DNA from: an uncultured Collinsella sp.
GTDB lineage: Bacteria > Actinomycetota > Coriobacteriia > Coriobacteriales > Coriobacteriaceae
Direction: 5' to 3'
Length of the DNA stretch: 64,000 nucleotides
NCBI GenBank assembly: GCA_900541855.1
Contig: UQLD01000011.1
Span: 10,179 to 74,178, forward strand
The position numbers were made by a program, and so were the translations under genes. This document shows, piece after piece, positions 35,659 to 45,038 of this stretch (the first letter of the stretch is position 1; each line of letters starts with the position of its first letter). Below the pieces are notes generated by a model. It had not been told where the DNA came from, searched no databases, and saw only the letters and a list, made by a program, of their open reading frames with translations.

Positions 35659-38103
35659 GTGAACGCCTTTGACCGCTACGCCCCGTTTATCCAAGACTTC
35701 ATCTACTCCCACGATTGGGAGAGTCTACGCTCCATCCAGGTTGCAGCAGCTGATGCCATCTTTAACACTCAGGACAATGTGCTCCTGACGGCATCCACGG
35801 CTTCCGGCAAAACCGAGGCAGCCTTCTTTCCCATCCTGACCGAGTTTTGGGAGAACCCGCCCGCGAGCGTTGGCGCCCTCTACATCGGCCCCCTCAAGGC
35901 ACTCATCAATGATCAGTTCGTCCGCCTCAACGACCTGTGCGAAGAGGCCGATATCCCCGTCTGGCACTGGCATGGCGATGTTTCGCAGTCGCACAAGGCT
36001 AAGCTCATCAAAAAACCGAGCGGTATCTTGCAGATTACGCCCGAGTCGCTCGAGGCGCTCCTGATCCATAAGCACATGGCAATCCCTCGTATGTTCTGCG
36101 ACCTGCGCTATGTGGTTATCGACGAGGTTCATTCGCTCATGCGCGGCGACCGCGGCGGTCAGACGCTCTGCCTTATCGAGCGCCTCTCGCGCATGGCGGG
36201 CGTGCAGCCCCGCCGCATCGGCCTTTCTGCCACCATCGGCGACCCCGAGCGCACGGGCGCCTTTCTCTCACAGGGAACAGGACGCGATTGCATCATCCCC
36301 CGCTTTGAGGAACCGCGCCGCGTGTGGCGCATCTCCATGGAGCACTTCTACAACTCGGGTCCCCAGGCACAGCAGCGGGGATTCGAGAGCACGGGTCCAC
36401 AAGAAGCCGAGATGCTTGCTTGCGAGCGTATTGAGCCGGCGGCGCCCGCGGCGCTGCCGGCTGGCGCCCAAGACGTGCGCCACAGCGGACAGCTTACACA
36501 GGAGGAACGCCGTCAACGTCGTGAGCGGGCACGGGGCAAGGCCGCTCCCAAAGACCGTCGCACTTCTTCGGCCCCCGAGGGCGAAGTCGATATCCCCCGG
36601 GCCGATGAGCAGGCGCTCCTCAACCCCACCGACACCGCGCCCGAAAACGCCGATCCCGGCATGGGCTATATCTTTGAACACACCCGCGGGCGCAAGTGCC
36701 TGGTCTTTGCCAACTCGCGCGAGGAGGCAGAGGCCGTGTGCTCCATGCTGCGCAGCTACTGCGAGAGCCGGCACGAGCCCGACCGTTTTCTCATCCACCA
36801 TGGCAATCTTTCGGCATCGCTGCGCGAAACGGCCGAGGAACTCATGCGCGATGAGGAGCAGGCACAGACAACCGTCACCACCTCCACGCTGGAACTCGGT
36901 ATCGATATCGGCCGTCTGGAGCGTGCGTTTCAGATCGACGCGCCGTTTACCGTCAGCTCCTTTTTGCAGCGAATGGGCCGCACGGGGCGCCGCGATCTTC
37001 CGCCCGAGATGTGGTTTGTCATGCGCGAGGAGGAACCCGAGCCGCGCACGATGATGCCCGAGACCATTCCGTGGAAGCTCCTGCAGGGCATCGCGCTCGT
37101 ACAACTCTATCGCGAGGAAAAGTGGGTCGAGCCGCCCGAGCTCGATCGACTCCCCTACAGCCTGCTCTACCACCAGACTATGTCGACGCTTGCCAGCACC
37201 GGCGAACTCACGCCGGCAGAGCTTGCCCAGCGCGTGCTCACACTCAGCTATTTCCATCGCATCTCGGCCGATGACTATCGCGTGTTGCTGCGTCACCTCA
37301 TTAAGATCGACCATATCCAAGTCACCGAGGGCGGCGGGCTCATCGTGGGTCTCGCGGGCGAGCGCATCATCAACAACTTTAAGTTCTACGCCGTGTTCCA
37401 GGAAAACGAGGAGTTCACCGTTCGCAGCGAATCGGCCGAGCTGGGCACGATTGTCAACCCGCCCCCGCCCGGTGAGCGCATTGCCATCGCCGGCCATTGC
37501 TGGATTGTCGAGGAAGTGGACTGGAAGCGTCACACCGTCTTTGCCACGCAGGTCAAGGGCCGGGTGCCGGCCTACTTTGGCGACTGCCCCGGCGACATCA
37601 ATACACACGTACTCGAGCGTATGCGCAAGGCGCTCAACGAGCACGCGGCGTATCCGTACCTGATGGGTAACGCGCGGGCCCGTCTGGCGCAGGCTCGCCA
37701 TACGGCCGAGATTTCGGGCGCGGGAACTAAGCCGCTCATCAACCTGGGTGGCGACACCTGGGTGCTCTTCCCCTGGTTGGGCAGCTACGCCTTTTTGGCG
37801 CTCGAGCGCATGCTCAAGATTAAATGCGCCGCTGAGTTGGGCCTTCGCGGACTCGACCCGTCACGCCCGTACTTTATGCAGTTTAAGATGAAGGCCGACG
37901 AGGAGACGTTCTTTGAAGTGCTCGCCGCCGAAGCCGAGAAAGACTTCGACCCCATCGACCTCGTCTATCCCGGCGAGGTGCCTTACTTTGATCGGTACGA
38001 CGAATTCGTTCCAGAAGAGCTCGTGCGCAAAGGCTTTGCCGAAGGCGTGCTCGACATCGAAGACATGAAGCAGCGCGTTCTCGGCTGGCGCGACCACGCC
38101 TAA
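35659..38103 (+). CDS. Lhr-like superfamily 2 helicase (BrxHI-like)
   Basis: An 814-residue DEAD/DEAH helicase. Motif I is STASGKTEA near residue 48, Ia GPLKALINDQ, II DEVH near 155, III LSATIGDPE, and motif VI QRMGRTGRR near 437. A charged insert (about 255-320, rich in Glu/Arg) separates the two RecA domains. The C-terminal third, with WIVEEVDWKRHTVFATQVKGR, resembles the winged-helix/beta-barrel region of Lhr. Start GTG 35659 is set by AAAGGAGG; the TTG at 35629 has no signal. It forms one operon with the ATPase and TerB-like genes. Confidence 0.85.
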   Translation: MNAFDRYAPFIQDFIYSHDWESLRSIQVAAADAIFNTQDNVLLTASTASGKTEAAFFPILTEFWENPPASVGALYIGPLKALINDQFVRLNDLCEEADIPVWHWHGDVSQSHKAKLIKKPSGILQITPESLEALLIHKHMAIPRMFCDLRYVVIDEVHSLMRGDRGGQTLCLIERLSRMAGVQPRRIGLSATIGDPERTGAFLSQGTGRDCIIPRFEEPRRVWRISMEHFYNSGPQAQQRGFESTGPQEAEMLACERIEPAAPAALPAGAQDVRHSGQLTQEERRQRRERARGKAAPKDRRTSSAPEGEVDIPRADEQALLNPTDTAPENADPGMGYIFEHTRGRKCLVFANSREEAEAVCSMLRSYCESRHEPDRFLIHHGNLSASLRETAEELMRDEEQAQTTVTTSTLELGIDIGRLERAFQIDAPFTVSSFLQRMGRTGRRDLPPEMWFVMREEEPEPRTMMPETIPWKLLQGIALVQLYREEKWVEPPELDRLPYSLLYHQTMSTLASTGELTPAELAQRVLTLSYFHRISADDYRVLLRHLIKIDHIQVTEGGGLIVGLAGERIINNFKFYAVFQENEEFTVRSESAELGTIVNPPPPGERIAIAGHCWIVEEVDWKRHTVFATQVKGRVPAYFGDCPGDINTHVLERMRKALNEHAAYPYLMGNARARLAQARHTAEISGAGTKPLINLGGDTWVLFPWLGSYAFLALERMLKIKCAAELGLRGLDPSRPYFMQFKMKADEETFFEVLAAEAEKDFDPIDLVYPGEVPYFDRYDEFVPEELVRKGFAEGVLDIEDMKQRVLGWRDHA

Positions 38104-38129
38104 GACCAGTCTTTTTGGGACGGGGAGAC

Positions 38130-39008
38130 CTATTTGTCGTGAAGAACGGTGCCGAGGAAGTCGGTGTCGAAGGGCACGGCTTCGGCAAAGGCGTAGTTGC
38201 CGTCGCTGGCGATGAGCAGGTAGTTCTCCTCGCCGCCGAACTCTGCATCGCCACATGGGACCACCCAAGAATGGTCGAACACCTCAAGCGCCGTGGCGGC
38301 ACAGTCGCGCAGGAACGTCACATCGCTCCCCTCGTTTGCACTCACGATATTGGCAACGTAGACGCCACCGACATTTAGGCTGCCCCGCACCAAACGCAAT
38401 GCCTCAACCGTCGCCAGCTCGCGTACGGGCTCGGCACCGCCAAAGCAATCGCTCACGACCACGTCGTAGCGACGATGGCCCACGCTCGTCACACCCAAAT
38501 ACGAGCGAGCCTCAGCGGTTATCACCCGCAGGCGATCGCCCGCCGCGCGCTCCAGCTCGTCTAGGTAGAACCAGCGGCGCGCCAGGCGCGTAATCTCTCC
38601 GTCATACTCGATGACGTCCATGCGCAAGCCCTCGTGCGACATCAGCGCGAACTTAGGATAGGCAAACCCGCCGCCACCCAGCACAAGCATGCGGTTGATG
38701 CCGTGACCATAAGCATCGTGCATCGCATCCTCGGACTCAAACACGTCGTCAAACGCACGATAGTACGCAAAGACGGGCTCCGCCCAACGCTCACCAACGT
38801 AGCTTGCGCTTTGGTAGACGCCGCCTTGCACCAACACGCGAATCTCATCGCCGTCCCCATCGTGCACGCGTTTCACACGCGCCAACCCATTGCGGGTTCG
38901 CGCAACCTGCAGACAGGCAGCACGAACAGCGACGGCGGCCGCACCAAGCGCCGCGGCTCCCAGGGCAACGCCGGCAACGACGCCAGCAGAAACACTCGGC
39001 TTGTTCAT
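38130..39008 (-). CDS. Spermidine-synthase-like SAM-binding protein with N-terminal membrane segment
   Basis: A 292-residue protein. An Ala/Val-rich hydrophobic segment at about 7-30 would anchor it. The rest is a spermidine-synthase-like Rossmann fold: RMLVLGGGGFAYPKF (nucleotide-binding loop), MDVIEYDGEIT and YDVVVSDCFGG. Polyamine aminopropyl transfer needs further conserved acids that I could not confirm, so it may be a general methyltransferase-fold enzyme. ATG 39008 abuts the elp3 stop (TAGATG), with AAGGAG inside elp3. Confidence 0.72.
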   Translation of the reverse strand: MNKPSVSAGVVAGVALGAAALGAAAVAVRAACLQVARTRNGLARVKRVHDGDGDEIRVLVQGGVYQSASYVGERWAEPVFAYYRAFDDVFESEDAMHDAYGHGINRMLVLGGGGFAYPKFALMSHEGLRMDVIEYDGEITRLARRWFYLDELERAAGDRLRVITAEARSYLGVTSVGHRRYDVVVSDCFGGAEPVRELATVEALRLVRGSLNVGGVYVANIVSANEGSDVTFLRDCAATALEVFDHSWVVPCGDAEFGGEENYLLIASDGNYAFAEAVPFDTDFLGTVLHDK

Positions 39009-40916
39009 CTAGAGCTCCTTTTGCAGATAGAGTCCATGATCGTAAAAACCCAAATGGCGATAGTACTCGCGCGTACCAATCGCGCTGATCACGTTGATGC
39101 GCGTATAACCCGCATCCCGGGCAATCTCGCACGCACGCTCTACGAGCAGACGCCCCAACCCATGGTGCTGGGCCGCCTGGCCTTGATACCCCACGCGCGC
39201 CGCCATGCCATACACGTGTACCTCGCGAATCATCGCCTCGTCCGGCATCGTCAGCAACTCGTCCGCATGCGCGGCAACAAACGAATGGTCGGGCAGCGAC
39301 AACCGCAAAAAGCCCGCGATCTTGCCCTGCGGCGTCACCCACTGCAAAAAGCACTCGTGCGTCACCGGCGTCTCGTACGCCACCTCCTCATCAAGAGATA
39401 GCTCATCCAAGTCGGCACCCGCCGTGCTGATCTCGCGATAGCGAATCTCGCGCACCGTCGCACCATCACCCCGAGCAGCCAGACGGTTCTCAACGAGCTG
39501 ACGCAGGTTGGGTTTCTTGTTGCCCACCATAATGTCGTCGGAACTAAAGTCGCGGATCATGCGACTGATACGGCAGAACGCCGGCGTCACCACGATGTCG
39601 TCGGCCAGCACATCGAGCAGCTCTTCCTCGGTATAGGGACGCCACTCGCCGCGCTCATAGCAGCCCACCAGACGCGAGCCCTCGATGAGCGCACACGGGT
39701 AGACCTTGACCTCGTCGGGCATAAAGGCCCCTTCGGTCATAAAGCGTTCGTAGTCGCGCTTATCCCCCTCCGGCGTGGCGCCCAGCAGGTTAAGCATAAA
39801 ATGCGCATGGATCTTAAAGCCAAACAGGCGCGCAAGCGAAAACGCCCGTTCAATCTGCGCCACCGAAATGCGACGCTCGTTGATATCGAGCAGGTGTTGG
39901 TCGAGACTCTGAATACCCATCTGGATCTTGGTGCAGCCCAGGCGGCGGATGAGCGTGAGGGCCTGCGGCGTTACGGCATCGGGGCGCGTCTCGATAACGA
40001 GCCCCACCACGCGATGCTTCGCCGTCTCGTTGATGCGCTGCTGACGCTCAAGCTCCTCCATCGTTGCCGTCTGCCACTCGGCAGCCTCGCCCCATGGCGT
40101 ACCGGGGCCGTACAGACGACGCACTGCGCGGTTATAGCCACCAACGACAGCATCCACACGCCCCTGCTCGTCGGCAACGCCGGCAGCAAGCTCAGCCTCG
40201 TCTGTCGCAATGCCGGCAGCCCGATAGCGCTCGCGGCGCTCTGTTACCACCGGCGGCAGGGCATCGGCGGGAGCGTCATCGAGCAGGCGCCCTGCCTCGG
40301 CACGGCTGATGCCCGGACGCGCCAACATGGGGTTGGCCGCCACGCCCGCCACCGCATCATCATTGAGTGCACGAAAGAGCTCCGACATAAACCATGTCTG
40401 GTACCCTTGCGGATAGTCGCTCCAGGTGCCACCGAGCACGATGAGCTCTATCTTGTCGGTCGTATGCCCCATCTGCGAAAGCGCGGTCAGACGAGCGCTC
40501 ACCTGCAGATACGGGTCAAAGCAATTTTGCTCTGCACGGGCGCACGCCGGCTCGGCGTGCAGATAGCTTTTGGGCATGCGCAGATCGTTGGGGCAAAACA
40601 GGCAATCGCCCGAGCACGGCCAGGGCTTGGTGATGACGGTAATGGTCGCCACGCCCGAAGCCGTGCGACGAGGCTTCATGCGCAGGACCTGCAGCAGTTG
40701 ACGCTCCAATTCGGCATCGACATTCCACCCAGCCCAACGAGCCGGCTCCTCACGTTTTACCCGCTGGTAGAACGGCAGCAGACGGCGCTTGGCCAAATCG
40801 CGTTTGTCGGCGCCCTCACGGCGCGCCTCGGCATGTATCAGTTTGACGAGCGCTTTGTCGTCTACGGTCTCGCCGCGACGCAGAGCCTCGAGTATGTTCA
40901 AGATAATCTGTTCCAT
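39009..40916 (-). CDS. elp3: Elp3: tRNA uridine-34 modification radical SAM / GNAT enzyme
   Basis: A 635-residue enzyme combining a radical SAM domain and a C-terminal acetyltransferase. The Fe-S cysteines are in PWPCSGDCLFCPND near residue 103 (CX3CX2C). Elp3-specific stretches are IELIVLGGTWSDYPQGYQ, LVIETRPDAVTPQAL and KIQMGIQSLDQ. The GNAT part (about 480-635) ends in HHGLGRLLVERACEIARDAGY. It adds the carboxymethyl group to wobble uridine. A segment of about 75 residues (near 195-270), Ala/Glu/Arg-rich, appears to be an insert within the radical SAM domain. Co-transcribed with the SAM-binding gene. Confidence 0.88.
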   Translation of the reverse strand: MEQIILNILEALRRGETVDDKALVKLIHAEARREGADKRDLAKRRLLPFYQRVKREEPARWAGWNVDAELERQLLQVLRMKPRRTASGVATITVITKPWPCSGDCLFCPNDLRMPKSYLHAEPACARAEQNCFDPYLQVSARLTALSQMGHTTDKIELIVLGGTWSDYPQGYQTWFMSELFRALNDDAVAGVAANPMLARPGISRAEAGRLLDDAPADALPPVVTERRERYRAAGIATDEAELAAGVADEQGRVDAVVGGYNRAVRRLYGPGTPWGEAAEWQTATMEELERQQRINETAKHRVVGLVIETRPDAVTPQALTLIRRLGCTKIQMGIQSLDQHLLDINERRISVAQIERAFSLARLFGFKIHAHFMLNLLGATPEGDKRDYERFMTEGAFMPDEVKVYPCALIEGSRLVGCYERGEWRPYTEEELLDVLADDIVVTPAFCRISRMIRDFSSDDIMVGNKKPNLRQLVENRLAARGDGATVREIRYREISTAGADLDELSLDEEVAYETPVTHECFLQWVTPQGKIAGFLRLSLPDHSFVAAHADELLTMPDEAMIREVHVYGMAARVGYQGQAAQHHGLGRLLVERACEIARDAGYTRINVISAIGTREYYRHLGFYDHGLYLQKEL

Positions 40917-40934
40917 GCCCCCATTGTAAAGGCA

Positions 40935-40968
40935 AAGGCGCCGAAGCCGATCTCGGCTTCGGCGCCTT
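40935..40968. terminator. Perfect 34-bp palindrome (16-bp arms, 2-base loop) between DUF4097 gene and elp3
   Basis: AAGGCGCCGAAGCCGA / TCGGCTTCGGCGCCTT is perfectly complementary. On the minus strand it is followed by TGCCTTTAC, a weak T tract. It lies 19 bases before the elp3 ATG and could end the DUF4097 transcript or damp read-through into elp3. Confidence 0.6.
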
Positions 40969-41015
40969 CATCAAACAGCGCGTCTATATCTTCGCTTAGG
41001 CTTTCGTCTGCCTCA

Positions 41016-41915
41016 CTACTCCGAATCAAACGACATGTCGCCCGAACCGACCTCAAAACGATACGTAGCAGACTTATCGCCGTTATCGAATTCAAGATTC
41101 AAAATGGTCTCGCCGTCGTAGCCAAGCGGAAGGAAATCGCTCTCGAAGTCGCCGCTGCCCAAGGTGAGACTCGCCTTAAAGCCCGTCGAGTTCGGAACCA
41201 TCATCTCCACATCGCCCGAGCCCACACTCACGTCCATCGACTTCGCGGGGGCCTGGTAAAGCTCGAACGTCACATCGCCCGAACCGACCTCGGCATTCAG
41301 AGTGTCGGTCACGGTGCCCGCAAACGCGACGTCTCCCGAGTCCAACGTCAAATCAAAGTCGTGGCACGCAATGTCCGCGACCGTCAGGTCTCCCAACCCC
41401 ACGTTTGCCGTAATGCCCATCATGTTATCGGCAAGCTCACGCGGCAGTTCAATGGTGACCTTACGGTCATGGGCGCGCTCGTCATCGCAGTCGAACTGGC
41501 TAATCTTGAGTGTAGAGCCCTCGATCTTAACCAGATTCTGAGTGGCGGCATCGGAAGCAGACGCCCCCTTTGCAACGCGCCCGCTTTCGATGACACGTAC
41601 CGGTCCGCCAGAGACACGTTTAACCTCGACCGTCCCCGACGTCACATCCAAGTCGAGCGATTGGAACGCGTCTTCGTCAAAAGTCGTGCTCGAAAGCTGC
41701 TGAGGCCGAGCGGAATAGTTACCGCCATCCAAAAGATCGTCCTCGTCAACCGCATCGTCCATACCAGAGAAGCCGGATACAACATCGTCGAGATCCCACG
41801 GACCATCAAAATGAATCAATGTCCGCGAAATGCCAAAGACAAGCCCGATGATGAGCACGAACGCTCCGATGCCAACGCCCAAGCGCACCTTGGATTCATG
41901 CGAAAACTTCATCAT
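41016..41915 (-). CDS. DUF4097-family membrane-anchored beta-repeat protein
   Basis: A 299-residue protein with one membrane segment (about 10-30) and an outside domain of repeated beta turns: LDVTSGTVEV, ANVGLGDLTV, LTLDSGDVAF, AEVGSGDVTFE, VSVGSGDVEMM, LTLGSGDFES, FEVGSGDMSF. This SGD-ladder is characteristic of DUF4097/4098 proteins, which form a right-handed beta helix and often accompany envelope stress regulators. It overlaps the upstream XRE gene by ATGA, so the two form one unit. Confidence 0.85.
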   Translation of the reverse strand: MMKFSHESKVRLGVGIGAFVLIIGLVFGISRTLIHFDGPWDLDDVVSGFSGMDDAVDEDDLLDGGNYSARPQQLSSTTFDEDAFQSLDLDVTSGTVEVKRVSGGPVRVIESGRVAKGASASDAATQNLVKIEGSTLKISQFDCDDERAHDRKVTIELPRELADNMMGITANVGLGDLTVADIACHDFDLTLDSGDVAFAGTVTDTLNAEVGSGDVTFELYQAPAKSMDVSVGSGDVEMMVPNSTGFKASLTLGSGDFESDFLPLGYDGETILNLEFDNGDKSATYRFEVGSGDMSFDSE

Positions 41916-42631
41916 TCACCACCCTCTTTGGCAATCGGCTCAGCGGCAGTCGCGGTGGCCACGTCAGTGTCAACCGCAGCGGAAGCATCCCGCACCTGAG
42001 TCCTAGCCACCGGCGCCGGACCAACCTGAATATCCCCGCGTGCCCAATCACCATCGAGCGCACGCGCCACCCAGTGATAGATGGGGATCGTAAAGAAGAT
42101 CAGCGCGGCAAAGGGGCCGGCACCAAACGGGAACATCAGCAAAAAGAACAGCAGCCAGCACACGGCCCAATACGGGAACGACTGGAACGGGCCTTTCACC
42201 GGTGTCGAGCCAACCGCGCCGCCACTCGTCACCTGCGCCGTAGCGGCATTGGCGGCCTGTGCACTCCAGCTCGCCGCTTGCGCCGCCTTGGCGGCGGCAT
42301 CACTCGCCTGTGTTGCCGCCTCGGTGGCACGTGCCGCCGCCTCATGGGTGCGTGCGCGCTCTGCCGCCTCGGCCTCGCGCTGGCGGGCGCGGTCCTCGTT
42401 CTCAAACTCGATATCGTCCTCGATCTCATCGCTCGGATTGAGCAGCTCGTCCAGGCTCACGCCATAGAGCTTGGCGAGCGAGATCAGGTTCTCGGTATCG
42501 GGCGAGCTCTCCGCACGCTCCCATTTACTGACCGCCTGGCGCGACAGCCCCAGCTTTCGCGCCAGCCCTTCTTGGCTAAAGCCCTTGCTGCGGCGAAGGT
42601 CGGCGAGCCGCTGCGCAGTTTCTACATTCAT
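41912..42631 (-). CDS. XRE-family regulator with coiled Ala-rich linker and membrane segments
   Basis: A 239-residue protein. The helix-turn-helix is at about 5-60 (GFSQEGLARKLGLSRQAVSKWE). An acidic then very Ala-rich helical linker (about 80-135) leads to two hydrophobic segments (about 150-190, WAVCWLLFFLLMFPFG). A membrane-bound DNA-binding protein could sense the envelope directly. ATG 42631 follows GGAGGAACC. Co-expressed with the DUF4097 protein; the pair resembles anti-sigma-like or LiaF-type sensing modules in layout only. Confidence 0.85.
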   Translation of the reverse strand: MNVETAQRLADLRRSKGFSQEGLARKLGLSRQAVSKWERAESSPDTENLISLAKLYGVSLDELLNPSDEIEDDIEFENEDRARQREAEAAERARTHEAAARATEAATQASDAAAKAAQAASWSAQAANAATAQVTSGGAVGSTPVKGPFQSFPYWAVCWLLFFLLMFPFGAGPFAALIFFTIPIYHWVARALDGDWARGDIQVGPAPVARTQVRDASAAVDTDVATATAAEPIAKEGGE

Positions 42632-42898
42632 GGTTCCTCCTATGTGATGCCAGCCGTGCCGCCGGACCGTTTTTGTTCTTAAGGCGCCTTGCACAGTTAA
42701 AAATCTATCCGCCACCGCCAAAAGCATGCCACCTATTCTAGTGAGATTTTTGACAACCGGCGGTTGCGGGCACATATGAGCTGCGGAAATGTGTCCAAAC
42801 AAAGCAATGACCCGTAGCTCGGTTGTCCCCGTTGCGGCGTTAACGGTAGTATGGTCGTACTGTTTATTCCGCACCGCCAACGGAGGGAGTTCCGCGCC

Positions 42899-43771
42899 GT
42901 GAACCGCGATTTCGCCTCATCGCTCATCCAGCTCAACAACACGTTCTATCGCGAGCACTCCGCCTCCTTCTCCGATACGCGTCAGGCCCCGTGGCCCGGC
43001 TGGGTGCGCACCATGGACATCGCACTCGAACAGCTCGACGTCGCCACCATCGAGCATCCCGTCCGCGTCTTCGATCTTGCCTGCGGCAATATGCGATTCG
43101 AGAACTTTGCCGCCGGCGGCGCACTTGCCGCCAAGGGCGTCGACGGCGCAAACCCCTCGGCAGATGCCAGCTGCCCGTTTGAGTTCTATGGTGTTGACTC
43201 GTGTCAGGATTTGGCTATCGATGCGCACGGTCACGCCCTGCGCATTCCCAACCTGCACTTCCAGGAACTCGACGTGCTCGACGCCCTCATGAAGCTCAAC
43301 CCCGCCGAGACGCCCGACGTGCTTTTCGACGCCCCGCTCGCCGATATCTCGGTCTGCTTTGGCTTTATGCACCACGTGCCGTCGTGCGAGTACCGCGTAC
43401 GCGTGCTCGACGCCCTGGTGCGGCAAACGAGCCCGGGCGGCATCATCGCCATCAGCTTTTGGGAGTTCATGAACGATGAGCGCATGGCGCGCAAGGCCGT
43501 TCGAGCCGAAGCCCGCGCCGAGCTCACCCCGCCGTTTGAGGGTTACGATTCCGCGCAGTTTGAAGCCGGCGACCACCTCATTGGCTGGCAAAACGACCGC
43601 CACGCCTACCGCTATTGCCATCACTTTGACGATCAGCAGATCACCGACCTGGTGCGCGGCGTCCGTACGTTCTACAAGAGCGGCGAGGTCCCCGTGCGCG
43701 AACTTGAGCGCTTCCATGCCGACGGTCGCAGCGGAGAGCTCAATCGCTATGTGATTCTCAAGCGTCTGTAG
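42899..43771 (+). CDS. Class I SAM-dependent methyltransferase
   Basis: About 290 residues from GTG 42899, which is 9 bases after GGAGGGAG; ATG 42851 is the alternative without a good signal. SAM motif I is VFDLACGNMRFEN, followed by a post-II region VCFGFMHHVPS and ISFWEFMNDERMARKA. The shape resembles small-molecule or tRNA methyltransferases with a Trm9-like fold, but no specific substrate can be named. Just upstream of trmB. Confidence 0.75.
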   Translation: MNRDFASSLIQLNNTFYREHSASFSDTRQAPWPGWVRTMDIALEQLDVATIEHPVRVFDLACGNMRFENFAAGGALAAKGVDGANPSADASCPFEFYGVDSCQDLAIDAHGHALRIPNLHFQELDVLDALMKLNPAETPDVLFDAPLADISVCFGFMHHVPSCEYRVRVLDALVRQTSPGGIIAISFWEFMNDERMARKAVRAEARAELTPPFEGYDSAQFEAGDHLIGWQNDRHAYRYCHHFDDQQITDLVRGVRTFYKSGEVPVRELERFHADGRSGELNRYVILKRL

Positions 43772-43889
43772 GCACCGACGACTCGCCGCCGAGCCGCACC
43801 GCATCTTTCGGGCAAACTATGCCCACCCTTTTTCAACCCATTGACGGAACGTGCAGCTATGCGTTCCACACTTATGACCAAGGAGCCTC

Positions 43890-44729
43890 ATGGGAGCCGT
43901 CCACGTTCGCACGCCTAAGAACTTTGTGCTCGAGGAGCGCCTGGAACGCTACGCCGATGCGATTGAGACGAACCCCGAGGTCTATGCCGGAGATTGGCGC
44001 GAGGCCTGTGCGCCCGCAGGCGGCAAGTCCTTCGAACACCTTCACCTGGATCTTGGCTGTGGCAAGGGAACGTACCTTATAGAGCGCGCGGCCCACGAGC
44101 CAAACACGCTCTTTATCGGTATGGACCAGGAGCCCATCTGCATCGCCTATGCCGCACAGAAAATCTGCGAGCAGGAGCTGTCCAACGCACTCGTCCTGCC
44201 CCGAGGCGCCAAATCGCTGCCGCAGCTGTTTGCCGCAGGCGAGCTCGATGCCATCACCATTAACTTTCCCACGCCACAGCCCAAGGCCAAGTACGCCAAA
44301 AAACGACTCGTCCATGTCGACCACCTAATGCTGTACCGCCCGCTCTTTGCAGCCGGCGCTACCGTCACGCTGCGCACCGACAGCAAGCCGTTGCGCGACT
44401 ACGCCCTGGGGCAGTTTGCCGCGGCGGGCTACGACACACTTTGGGTAAGCGATGACGTGCGCCGCGACCATCCCGAGCATCCCGAGACCGAATATGAATG
44501 CCGCACGCGCGAGATGGGTGCCGCTGTATATGGTATTTGCGCCACACCCTGCGCGCAGCCCAGCGATGAACAGCTCGCGGCGGGCCGCGCGCAGGAGCAA
44601 AGCCTTGCCTGCTACCTGCCCGAAAACCTCGATGAGCTCACCTACGTGCCTCTCGGCATGGAAGAGGCCGTCGAGAACTTCAGAAACCGTGCCCGCAAGG
44701 GTAAGAAGCGCCTGCCGCAAGAGTCCTAG
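43890..44729 (+). CDS. trmB: tRNA (guanine-N7-)-methyltransferase TrmB
   Basis: Methylates G46 of tRNA. It has 279 residues with SAM motif LDLGCGKGTYLIERA near residue 55 and the TrmB-like NFPTPQPKAKYAKKRLV near 130, matching the usual NFPDPWPKxRHxKRR. It is longer than E. coli TrmB at the C-terminus, which ends in a basic ARKGKKRLPQES. ATG follows AAGGAGCCTC. The Trp of the usual DPWPK motif is Gln here. Confidence 0.85.
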   Translation: MGAVHVRTPKNFVLEERLERYADAIETNPEVYAGDWREACAPAGGKSFEHLHLDLGCGKGTYLIERAAHEPNTLFIGMDQEPICIAYAAQKICEQELSNALVLPRGAKSLPQLFAAGELDAITINFPTPQPKAKYAKKRLVHVDHLMLYRPLFAAGATVTLRTDSKPLRDYALGQFAAAGYDTLWVSDDVRRDHPEHPETEYECRTREMGAAVYGICATPCAQPSDEQLAAGRAQEQSLACYLPENLDELTYVPLGMEEAVENFRNRARKGKKRLPQES

Positions 44730-44794
44730 GGGCTTCTGATGGTCGCGGCGTCGGCAAACATACGCAAATAGGCGCTAGCGAACGGCCCTCAAGC

Positions 44795-44917
44795 CTAAGT
44801 GAGTAGACTTTTTTGCAATAGCCAAGCACAGCCCGCATAGCGAAACATAAAACCGCAGGTAGAGCCCTTGCGCAAAAGCCATGTGCTCGCGATATTGCAA
44901 AAAGCCTACTCACTTAG
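44795..44917 (+). repeat. 123-bp interspersed repeat, copy A
   Basis: Begins CTAAGTGAGTAGACTTTT and ends AAAAGCCTACTCACTTAG. Both ends are near-perfect inverted repeats, and the middle holds CCGCAGGTA. In this copy the inner arms are TTTTTGCAATA and TATTGCAAAAA plus AGCACA/TGTGCT, differing from copies B and C on both sides together. It lies in the 309-bp gap between trmB and the Ski2-like helicase, which otherwise holds only a CATAAT-like box near 44999. Confidence 0.9.
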
Positions 44918-45038
44918 CTGGCAACCGCACCAAACGGCTGGGCAGAACGCCCATTTCCTGCATTTTCTCGCGCACTGGCACCCCGCGCCGCCGCTACGCC
45001 ATAATAGTTGGCGGACAATCGCGAGAGAAAGCAACCAC

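Noticed and set aside
32485..38103. Complete BREX locus
   Set aside because: Only the BrxD-like and BrxHI-like parts are present. No PglX methylase, PglZ phosphatase or large BrxC/PglY ATPase gene occurs on either side.
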